DNA of 15,377 nt from DTBU01 sp964568845 (GTDB taxonomy: Archaea > Thermoproteota > CALKCG01 > B24), in assembly GCA_964568845.1 (NCBI GenBank), contig CAZMSC010000032.1:1-15377 (forward strand). Reading direction: 5' to 3'. This document shows, piece by piece, positions 1-6,138 of the stretch. A program made the position numbers and the translations under genes. How positions within the stretch are numbered: the stretch's first letter is position 1; every line of letters starts with the position of its first letter. The notes under the pieces are model-generated. The model was not told the DNA's origin. It worked only from the letters and a program-made list of their open reading frames with translations, and ran no database searches.

Positions 1-2
1 TG

Positions 3-56
3 CTTAAAATGCTCGACGAAGTGGAGGGTGAGAAGCCTAGCTTAGAAGGGTTTTAG
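3..56 (+). CDS. C-terminal end of an upstream gene (partial)
   Basis: One plus-strand frame is open from the window edge and closes with TAG at 54-56, giving the last 17 residues (ending KPSLEGF). The composition is acidic and charged, as is common for a protein tail. Nothing in so short a piece identifies the family. It is called only because the frame is open at the edge and is followed by a gene-poor stretch. The TAG stop is unusual here, since all well-supported genes in the window stop with TAA. Confidence 0.4.
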   Translation, partial: LKMLDEVEGEKPSLEGF

Positions 57-106
57 AGGGGATGTCTCTTTTTATCTATACCATAATGTGTAGCTCACAC
101 GAGTTT

Positions 107-500
107 TTATTGTGGGTGGATTGAAGTGTAATTTTCATTTATGATGAGTTTTGCATCTATGTCTTTCCTAATTATGTCCATCAGTTCTTTCCATTTAGGG
201 CTTAGTTTTTCAAAGTATTTTTGGTCTCAAGTACCTCATCGATTTCTTTCCTTCCAACCTTCCAGGGTATTCGCTTTACATATATTGGGAGAGTTAGTGT
301 GATTATGACGAACTGTGTTTGACTTCTAAATGTCTTATGGCGTAGGGAAGTTTGCCTCTAATAGTTAGCCATTTATAATCTACTTCTCTCGTTGAGAAGC
401 ATTCATGTGCTTCGTCTAAAGTTATGCATTCGGCGAAGCCTAGAAGGCGGTTAAACCATTCGTAGACGGCTAGATCGACTCTAATGAAACTACTTGCCAC
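107..500 (-). pseudogene. Frameshifted minus-strand remnant, possibly PIN-domain-like
   Basis: Reading the minus strand from 500 downwards, a GTG-started frame gives 65 residues with LAVYEWFNRLL followed by TLDEAHE, a pattern that loosely resembles the middle of VapC/PIN toxins (a ...LAVYEvlNAL...lDEA... helix pair). That frame ends at 303. A second frame (357-202) overlaps it and contains LPIYVKRIPWKVGRKEIDEV. A third frame (226-107) continues with YFEKLSPKWKELMDIIRKDI and ends in TAA. Each piece looks coding, but they only join by two frame changes. The PIN resemblance is weak and covers only the first piece; the rest is unrecognised. It could also be chance open frames. Confidence 0.25.
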
Positions 501-569
501 TCTTGCCGAAATCTAACGGATTTGAAGGTTGTGAAAAACGTAGTTTAACTTCTGGAGTGCAGATTGGAT

Positions 570-734
570 TCAACCCCTCGCAGCATCGATCACTGAGTAT
601 TGCAACCAGCTGTGAAGATTTCGCTCTACCATTTCTGAATAGTCGCTGATAACTTTTGCATCAATGACCCCGTTCTTCCTCAAAATTTCTAAGTTTTCAA
701 CCACCCCTTTCGCCAAGTCGTTTAAGAGGCTCAT
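570..734 (-). CDS. Small helical hypothetical protein or gene fragment (54 aa)
   Basis: An ATG-started frame of 54 residues ending TGA. It is rich in Leu, Glu, Asp and Lys and would form one or two amphipathic helices (DLAKGVVENLEILRKNG near the start). The frame stays open eight codons upstream of the ATG. There is no clear Shine-Dalgarno sequence. It lies in the same frame as the 500-303 piece, separated from it by a TGA and a TAG, so it may be the front part of the same decayed locus rather than a gene of its own. No family is recognised. Confidence 0.2.
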   Translation of the reverse strand: MSLLNDLAKGVVENLEILRKNGVIDAKVISDYSEMVERNLHSWLQYSVIDAARG

Positions 735-953
735 GTCTCTAACGAAGATTTCTAAGGTTTAAAAGTTTAAAGATTTAACGGTGGATTCCCTGGCTAAGCT
801 CACGGCAACAGGCGTAGAGGAAGAGGATTTTGAAAGAGTATTTACAGAATCCTTTAACGAGGAGGGTGCAACGTGAAAACATGGATTAAACCGTTAAGCC
901 TTATATATGGTTTCACTATTTCTTGTATGCCATAAGTGTGAGCGGCGAAGACT

Positions 954-1154
954 ATGGTTAGATGTCCAGTCTGCAACGGAGAGTTCCGGGCGGAGCCCCT
1001 CAAGACTCGGAGGTTCAGGCTCTACTAGGTCAAGCGTTATCACTGTGCGCTATGCCGCTATGATGAACGAAAACGTTACATGCCCTAGAGCCGGCTGAAG
1101 CCTTTCACCCGCCGGAGACATAAAAACCTGAGAAAAATAAAAAATGGGGGTTAA
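954..1154 (+). pseudogene. Short zinc-ribbon protein interrupted by two in-frame TAG codons
   Basis: The frame from ATG 954 encodes MVRCPVCNGEF, then KTRRFRLY, then a TAG at 1026-1028. The same frame continues with VKRYHCALC, then a second TAG at 1086-1088, and then a basic tail (SRLKPFTRRRHK) to TAA at 1152-1154. Read through, it is 66 positions with cysteines at 4, 7, 31 and 34 (C-x2-C-x23-C-x2-C), the layout of small archaeal zinc-ribbon proteins. The frame shows no shift across either TAG. The final TAA interleaves with the kinase stop on the other strand (shared TTAA at 1151-1154). Either this is a recently dead gene or the TAGs are decoded; death is the simpler reading. A TATA-like box sits at 901-908; no Shine-Dalgarno is visible. 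Confidence 0.5.
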
Positions 1155-2683
1155 ACGCGGGGGAAATCCCTGAAAACGTCTCTTAATCTGTTGAGAGCTT
1201 CAAGATAGGTCTTATAGAGCTTATCGTAAACCTCTCTATTCTTCGGGTTTGGTTTAACTACTTGCGACGATTTAACCCATTCACGAACCACATCGTAGTC
1301 TTTAAGTAATCCCGCTCCTACACCAGCCAGAACGACGTCGCCTAGAGGGGCTCCCGGGTTTTCAGCGATATAGTCCATAGATAACCCTGATACGTCGGCT
1401 AAAATAGCCCTCCAAAGCTCTGACTTAGCTCCGCCGTCAACTAAAATAGCTCTCTTAATGGGCATACCCGCCTCTACGGCCGCATCAACACTGTATTTGA
1501 GACCGTAGGCAACACCTTCTAGAAAAGCTCGGAACACGTGGGCTTTAGTATGGTAGAGTGTTAAACCGAGTAAGCCTCCTCTAATATACTCATCCCAGTA
1601 TGGGGCTCTATCGCCGATCATCATATGCGGCATAAATATCAGTCCATCTGATCCTGGTGGAACCTTCGCCGCCTCCATATCAAGAAGAGTATAAGCTGAA
1701 AGTTTAAGCTTAGAAGCAGCTTCAGCCTCAACCTGTCCAAGCTGATCTCTGAACCATCTTATACAATAGCCAGCTGTAGAAACACCGGCAAAACTGTAAA
1801 GGTACTCTATATCTCTGGCAACGTAAGGGTAGTTTATGAGTTTTATCGAAATCCTCGGTTTATGGCTTATAAAGCCGCAACACATACTAGTACCTAGCAT
1901 AAGAGCCAGATCTCCATCGTCTAAAGCCCCTACCGCTAATGCACTAACTGGCGCGTCTATCCCCCCTGCACATACAGGGGTTCCAGGTTTAAGACCTGTG
2001 AGCTCTGAAGCTTCCCTGTGAATTTCACCTACAACTTGCTTAGATTCTACAAGCTTCTCCGGGAAGAAGTCTCTCTCTATTCCTAGCTCTTCCATAAGTT
2101 GTTCGGCGAAATCCCTCTTACTTATGTCCAGTATCCCACCGTAGTTTCCAGCGCTTGAAAGGTCTAAAGCTATTGAGTCGGTCAGTCTATATATGCAGTA
2201 TCCATTAGGGGTGATTATTTGCTGTGTTCTCGACCAGATATCCGGCTCGTTAAACTTTATCCATAACATTTTAGTATATCCATAGTATGGGTCTACGGTA
2301 TTACCAGTTACTTTAAATATTTTATCTTCTCCTATGTTTGTTCTAATCCATTTACACTCCTCTGTAGCCCTTCTATCGGCCCATATTATGCAGGGTCTAA
2401 GAGGCCTCATTTCTCTATCGCATGGAATACCGCTGCCGCCATATAGACCGCTTACACATATGGCGGCGATCTCCCTCGGATCTACTTTAGAGGCGTCTAA
2501 AACCTCTTTTATGGTTTCGCATAATGCGTTAAACCATACGTCAGGCCACTGCTCCGCCCATCCGGGTTTGGGGGTTAAAACTCCGTATTCTCTGAATGAG
2601 GATGCAAGTATTCTTCCCCCACAATCTGCTAGAATCGTTTTTGTACCTAGAGTTCCTATATCCGAACCTATTAGTAAACTCAA
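1151..2683 (-). CDS. FGGY-family carbohydrate kinase (xylulokinase-like)
   Basis: Cytoplasmic ATP-dependent sugar kinase of 510 residues, the normal family length (about 490-520). Two actin-like domains are intact. The N-terminal phosphate loop is DIGTLGTK (8-15). WADRR (101-105) is at the sugar-binding site. The catalytic-base Asp is D243 in AGGIDAP. The second phosphate loop is LGTSMCCG (263-270), and GDRAPYWDEYIRGG (357-370) is typical of the xylulokinase branch. The adenosine-binding segment is DGGAKSELW (416-424). Sequence alone does not settle the sugar: xylulose is most likely, but other ketoses or polyols are possible. Translation starts at TTG (2683) with GGTG six bases upstream; MSLLIGSDIG is the canonical family start. 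The gene stands alone, convergent with the zinc-ribbon remnant. No isomerase neighbour is present to reveal the substrate. Confidence 0.9.
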   Translation of the reverse strand: MSLLIGSDIGTLGTKTILADCGGRILASSFREYGVLTPKPGWAEQWPDVWFNALCETIKEVLDASKVDPREIAAICVSGLYGGSGIPCDREMRPLRPCIIWADRRATEECKWIRTNIGEDKIFKVTGNTVDPYYGYTKMLWIKFNEPDIWSRTQQIITPNGYCIYRLTDSIALDLSSAGNYGGILDISKRDFAEQLMEELGIERDFFPEKLVESKQVVGEIHREASELTGLKPGTPVCAGGIDAPVSALAVGALDDGDLALMLGTSMCCGFISHKPRISIKLINYPYVARDIEYLYSFAGVSTAGYCIRWFRDQLGQVEAEAASKLKLSAYTLLDMEAAKVPPGSDGLIFMPHMMIGDRAPYWDEYIRGGLLGLTLYHTKAHVFRAFLEGVAYGLKYSVDAAVEAGMPIKRAILVDGGAKSELWRAILADVSGLSMDYIAENPGAPLGDVVLAGVGAGLLKDYDVVREWVKSSQVVKPNPKNREVYDKLYKTYLEALNRLRDVFRDFPRV

Positions 2684-2776
2684 TTAAACACCTGATTGAT
2701 ATTTCATCTATCGCCTCTAAAATCTTTCTCACAGTCGGAGCGTTCACTTTTGCCATTCAAGTGTATTGCATAAGCT

Positions 2777-2808
2777 CTTACAGTACGTATTTGTTTAACC
2801 TTACAGTA
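2777..2808. promoter_or_regulatory. Paired CTTACAGTA direct repeat (possible operator)
   Basis: CTTACAGTA occurs at 2777-2785 and again at 2800-2808, starts 23 bases apart, about two helical turns. It lies between the divergent sugar kinase (start 2683) and the coiled-coil protein gene (start 2965), nearer the kinase. Two identical sites on the same DNA face would suit a dimeric regulator. No regulator gene is adjacent, so the role is inferred. Confidence 0.3.
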
Positions 2809-2932
2809 TCTGCTGAAGATGAATGTTAAGGTTGGTAAAGCCATCGTCTCACTTCTAGTTTTTACTTACATTGTTGCAAAACATTATGTTTAAACTCCAT
2901 TTTCCGTCGACTGGTTAAGATTTTCAGTTAAG

Positions 2933-2940
2933 TTTAACTA
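2933..2940 (+). promoter_or_regulatory. TATA box for the coiled-coil protein gene
   Basis: TTTAACTA is centred about 28 bases before the ATG at 2965. No GGAGG-type site precedes that ATG, so transcription may start at or next to the start codon (leaderless mRNA), which is common in archaea. Confidence 0.4.
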
Positions 2941-2964
2941 TGAATTTCGCAAATACTATTTTAG

Positions 2965-3552
2965 ATGGGTTTAGACGAATCTGAGGAAGTTAAACAATTG
3001 GCTGAGCTTAAAGCAAAGTTGCAGAAAAAGCTTGAATCTCTTAGAGAGGAAGTTAAAACCTTGGAGTCTCTCATATCGGTTGTAGACTCGCTTTTAGTAT
3101 CTAAAAGCTTTAGAAGAGTTGAAGCTCCTCAATTACCTCAGGTTCAACCCACTCAAGTTGAAATAGGTCCCGCTCCGCAAGTGCCCGAGGCGGCGGCTCA
3201 AGAGACGCTTACCCTTGAAGCGTCAGATGGGGTTCTCTTGGCGAAAATGTACGTGACTGATAGGGATGCACATGTTGTTATCGAACCTAGCTTAAACCTG
3301 TACGTGTCAACACCGCCGTTTCAATCTTTCTTGGTTAGTAGAGTGCTGGACTCTATGAAAAGTAAGGATCTGGAGCTTGTTAAAGAAGGGAAGCTAAACC
3401 CAGATAGGGTTTTCGACTATGAGTTAAAAATAGAAGGTGACGCTATCAGAGAAATTAGAATAAGAAACTACGGAGATAAACGTAGGCTTAGAGAGCTTAG
3501 AACATCCATCAGATGGACGCTTGAAAAAATGTATGAAAAATTAAAGGTCTAA
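2965..3552 (+). CDS. Archaeal coiled-coil protein of unknown function (195 aa)
   Basis: I do not recognise a named family. Residues about 5-50 are heptad-rich (LAELKAKLQKKLESLREEV), forming a coiled coil. Residues about 52-80 are a Pro/Gln/Val-rich flexible linker. Residues about 82-195 form a compact charged alpha/beta domain that includes SDGVLLAKMYV, a region around PPFQSFLVSRVLDSM, and a C-terminal helix RTSIRWTLEKMYEKLKV. There is no signal peptide, membrane segment or cysteine, so it is cytoplasmic. The coiled coil suggests oligomerisation or a role as an adaptor. The ordered C-terminal domain and absence of decay point to a conserved gene; the domain style resembles conserved hypothetical proteins of TACK archaea. 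It is monocistronic, with its own TATA box, and probably leaderless. Confidence 0.8.
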   Translation: MGLDESEEVKQLAELKAKLQKKLESLREEVKTLESLISVVDSLLVSKSFRRVEAPQLPQVQPTQVEIGPAPQVPEAAAQETLTLEASDGVLLAKMYVTDRDAHVVIEPSLNLYVSTPPFQSFLVSRVLDSMKSKDLELVKEGKLNPDRVFDYELKIEGDAIREIRIRNYGDKRRLRELRTSIRWTLEKMYEKLKV

Positions 3553-3626
3553 GATTGAGAAATCCGGGGGAAATGGACGAGTAGTGATGGTTACCATAGA
3601 AAAAGTGGCTGGAAGAAAATAAGCTG

Positions 3627-3726
3627 ATATGCTCAAACGCATATGCTCTATAGTAAGGTCAGTCGAGCATTCCATGTCTTCTATATCTATTTTTAAATAA
3701 GATGTAAGGTTATATATGGCATTCCA
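3627..3726. promoter_or_regulatory. Cluster of short repeats upstream of the nfn operon
   Basis: ATATGC (3627-3632) and GCATAT (3639-3644) form a perfect 6-bp inverted repeat around TCAAAC. ATATGCTC is also a direct repeat (3627-3634 and 3641-3648), and its inverse GAGCAT follows at 3665-3670. GCATTCCA occurs at 3667-3674 and again at 3719-3726. TATA-like runs lie at 3691-3700 and 3711-3718. Together this looks like an operator region for the downstream oxidoreductase genes; the regulator is unknown. Confidence 0.3.
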
Positions 3727-3744
3727 GACAGTAATTTAGCACGC

Positions 3745-3752
3745 TATAAATA
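3745..3752 (+). promoter_or_regulatory. TATA box for the nfnA-nfnB operon
   Basis: TATAAATA is a near-perfect archaeal TATA box 66 bases ahead of the nfnA start codon, allowing a leader of about 40 bases that carries the strong GGGAGG site at 3805-3810. It is the best TATA match in this intergenic region. Confidence 0.5.
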
Positions 3753-3814
3753 AGATAAAGATTAAATTAAACTACTAGCTTATACGAAATCTCTAGACCT
3801 AGAAGGGAGGAAAG

Positions 3815-4654
3815 ATGTATGAGATAGTTGAGAAGAGAGAACTCGCACCGAAGATTAAACTCCTAAAGGTCTTTGCTCCAGAGATCTCTAGGAAGGCACA
3901 GCCCGGACAGTTTGTCATTTTGAGGGTTGATGAAATGGGCGAACGCTTTCCACTAACTATTGCGGATTGGGATGCTCATAGCGGGACAATAACCCTAGTC
4001 TTTCTTGAAGTTGGAGTTTCAACTAGAAAACTGGGAGAGCTCAAGGAGGGTGAGACGATACTGGATATTCTTGGGCCTCTTGGAAATCCCACTGAGGTGA
4101 AAAATTATGGAGTTGTATGCGTTGTAGGTGGTGGTGTTGGAATAGCGGCTGCTTACCCATTAACGCGGGCTTTCAAAGAAGCTGGCAATAGAGTAGTGTC
4201 GATAATAGGTGCGAAAACAGCCGAATTGTTGATCTTGGAGAAAGAGATGATGGCGTTCTCGGATGAAATTTACATATCCACAGACGATGGGTCAAGGGGC
4301 TATAAGGGATTTGTAAGCGATGTCTTAAAATTGCTAATCCAAGATGGACATAGATTCGACTTAGTTTACGCGGTTGGGCCAGCTGTGATGATGAGGGCTG
4401 TGGCTAATGTCACAAAACCCCACAGTATTAAGACGATCGTCAGTTTAAATCCAATAATGGTTGATGGAATTGGTATGTGCGGTACTTGCAGAGTGACGGT
4501 TGGCGGTAAAACTAGGTTTGTATGCGTAGATGGACCGGAGTTCGATGCCCACGAAGTAGACTTTGAAGAGTTGATAAAGCGTTCTATGACTTTCCTCTCA
4601 GAAGAGAAGATGGCTCTAGACTATTGGGAAGCAAACAAGAAGGTGGGAGGTTAA
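3815..4654 (+). CDS. nfnA: NfnA/SudB-type FAD and [2Fe-2S] small subunit
   Basis: Small subunit (279 residues, usual length) of a cytoplasmic ferredoxin/NAD(P)H oxidoreductase of the NfnAB (electron-bifurcating transhydrogenase) or SudBA (sulfide dehydrogenase) type. An N-terminal FAD-binding barrel carries ERFPLTIADWD (43-53). The nucleotide-binding domain has GGGVGIAAAYP (105-115). The C-terminal cluster motif is VDGIGMCGTCRV followed by FVCVDGPEF: D217, C222, C225 and C237, matching the one-Asp, three-Cys [2Fe-2S] ligation known for NfnA. The ATG follows GGGAGG at 3805-3810. The large subunit begins five bases after the stop, so the two are translationally coupled. Related proteins are often labelled dihydroorotate dehydrogenase electron-transfer subunit, but no pyrD lies nearby. 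Confidence 0.9.
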   Translation: MYEIVEKRELAPKIKLLKVFAPEISRKAQPGQFVILRVDEMGERFPLTIADWDAHSGTITLVFLEVGVSTRKLGELKEGETILDILGPLGNPTEVKNYGVVCVVGGGVGIAAAYPLTRAFKEAGNRVVSIIGAKTAELLILEKEMMAFSDEIYISTDDGSRGYKGFVSDVLKLLIQDGHRFDLVYAVGPAVMMRAVANVTKPHSIKTIVSLNPIMVDGIGMCGTCRVTVGGKTRFVCVDGPEFDAHEVDFEELIKRSMTFLSEEKMALDYWEANKKVGG

Positions 4655-4659
4655 GGATT

Positions 4660-6057
4660 ATGAGCAAATGGGATCGATTTAAAACTGTTCCGATGCCTAA
4701 ACAACCTCCTGAAGTGAGGATACGCAATTTTGATGAAGTTGCCTTAGGCTATAGTGAGGAGCAAGCCATGATGGAGGCTGAAAGATGCCTACAATGCTCT
4801 AACCCTCAATGTATTCCAGGGTGTCCGGTTGAAATAGACATCCCCTCATTCATTAAACTTCTAAGGAAAGGCGAGTTTAGAGAAGCGATACGAAAGATTA
4901 AGGAGAAGAATAATTTGCCAGCCATCTGCGGTAGAGTCTGCCCCCAAGAGGATCAATGTCAAAAGAACTGTTTACTAGGTAGGAAAGGTGATCCGGTACA
5001 GATCGGTAGGCTGGAGAGGTTTTTAGCTGATTGGGAACTGAGGCATGGAGTCGAGATTCCAGAGAAGCCCCCCTCCACTGGCAAACGCATAGCAATCATA
5101 GGTGCGGGTCCAGCCGGGCTCACTGCGGCAGCGGATCTAGCCAGACTAGGGCATGAGGTCGTAGTCTTTGAAGCCCTCCATGAGCCGGGAGGAGTTCTAA
5201 TGTATGGTATTCCAGAGTTTAGGCTTCCCAAACGTATCGTCCAAGCGGAAATCGACTACGTGAAGAAGCTTGGGGTTACCATAAGAACGGACACCCTCAT
5301 CGGCAGACTTTACACTATCCCAGAGCTTCTGAAAGACGAGGATTTTAACGCCGTATTTATTGGAACAGGCGCCGGACCACCAATCTTTATGGAAATACCG
5401 GGGGAAAACCTCTGCGGGATCTACAGTGCAAATGAATTCCTGATACGTGTTAACCTGATGAAATCCTACCTCTTTCCAAAGTGGGATACTCCAATCAAGG
5501 TTGGTGATAAAGTGGCAGTTATTGGAGCTGGGAACGTCGCAATGGACTCTTCGAGATGTGCTTTAAGACTCGGAGCTAAGGAGGTTCACATAATTTATAG
5601 ACGGTCGAGGACTGAAATGCCTGCTAGGAGAGAGGAGGTTGAAAACGCCGAAGAGGAAGGCGTAGTATTCGATTTCCTAACTCTTCCAGTAGCCTATCAC
5701 GGAGATGCAAAAGGCTGGGTTAGAAAGATGGAGTGTATAAAGATGCAACTATCCGAGCCTGATGAATCTGGAAGACGTAGACCAATCCCCATAAAGGATT
5801 CAAACTTTCTAATGGATGTTGATACAGTCATAGTCGCAATAGGTAGAAGACCCAACCCACTCATCCAGCAGACTACGCCTGGGCTTGAAATAGCCAAAGA
5901 CGGCACAATAGTTGTCGATGAGAATATGCGAACAAACATCGAAGGTATATATGCTGGAGGCGACATAGTTACTGGTGAAGCAACAGTTATAAGCGCCATG
6001 GGGGCTGGGAAGAAGGCAGCTAGGTCAATCCATGAATACTTGAAGTCCTTCAAGTAA
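4660..6057 (+). CDS. nfnB: NfnB/SudA-type large subunit (GltD-like, FAD and 2x[4Fe-4S])
   Basis: Large subunit (465 residues) partnering NfnA; also called SudA or homotetrameric glutamate synthase GltA in archaeal annotations. The N-terminal domain holds two cysteine groups for [4Fe-4S] clusters: C43, C46, C51, C55 and C90, C94, C100, C104. FAD binds at GAGPAGL (148-154), NAD(P)H at GAGNVAMD (289-296), and the second FAD contact is GGDIVTGE (433-440). With NfnA it would exchange electrons among NADH, NADPH and reduced ferredoxin; sulfide/polysulfide activity is an alternative known for Pyrococcus. I start it at ATG 4660, nine bases after GGGAGG (4645-4650), rather than the in-frame TTG 4624 that would overlap nfnA and lacks a site. 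No glutamate synthase large subunit is adjacent, which argues against a GltBD role. Confidence 0.9.
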   Translation: MSKWDRFKTVPMPKQPPEVRIRNFDEVALGYSEEQAMMEAERCLQCSNPQCIPGCPVEIDIPSFIKLLRKGEFREAIRKIKEKNNLPAICGRVCPQEDQCQKNCLLGRKGDPVQIGRLERFLADWELRHGVEIPEKPPSTGKRIAIIGAGPAGLTAAADLARLGHEVVVFEALHEPGGVLMYGIPEFRLPKRIVQAEIDYVKKLGVTIRTDTLIGRLYTIPELLKDEDFNAVFIGTGAGPPIFMEIPGENLCGIYSANEFLIRVNLMKSYLFPKWDTPIKVGDKVAVIGAGNVAMDSSRCALRLGAKEVHIIYRRSRTEMPARREEVENAEEEGVVFDFLTLPVAYHGDAKGWVRKMECIKMQLSEPDESGRRRPIPIKDSNFLMDVDTVIVAIGRRPNPLIQQTTPGLEIAKDGTIVVDENMRTNIEGIYAGGDIVTGEATVISAMGAGKKAARSIHEYLKSFK

Positions 6058-6138
6058 CTTCATTACATTTCCACAAATAGAAAAACCTACTAGAACGTTA
6101 AGGAAATCGTTATTTACTTGTTAAAAACTAGATGAAAC

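Larger units (their letters stand above)
57..953. other. Gene-poor stretch with decayed coding remnants
   Basis: No intact, recognisable gene is visible in these roughly 900 bases. The minus strand carries short protein-like pieces in all three frames (107-226, 202-357, 303-500, 570-734), which is what successive frameshifts and nonsense mutations in an old gene would leave. The plus strand has a 31-residue open frame at 781-876 starting GTG and ending TGA, acidic and unrecognised. A TATA-like TTATATAT lies at 901-908, upstream of the zinc-ribbon frame at 954. No tRNA or repeat array was seen. Confidence 0.45.

Noticed and set aside
907..1098. 63-residue plus-strand open frame
   Set aside because: It is in a different frame from the CxxC zinc-ribbon reading; its sequence is low-complexity Ser/Arg-rich and looks like a shadow of that frame.
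954..1154. Firm claim that this organism encodes pyrrolysine
   Set aside because: Only one short gene suggests it, another gene appears to use TAG as a stop, and no pyl genes are in the window; kept only as a hypothesis to test.
2334..2687. 117-residue plus-strand open frame opposite the sugar kinase
   Set aside because: It is antisense to the well-supported FGGY kinase and has no recognisable motifs.
4624..4659. TTG start for nfnB overlapping nfnA
   Set aside because: ATG 4660 has a strong GGGAGG site at proper spacing; the TTG has none.
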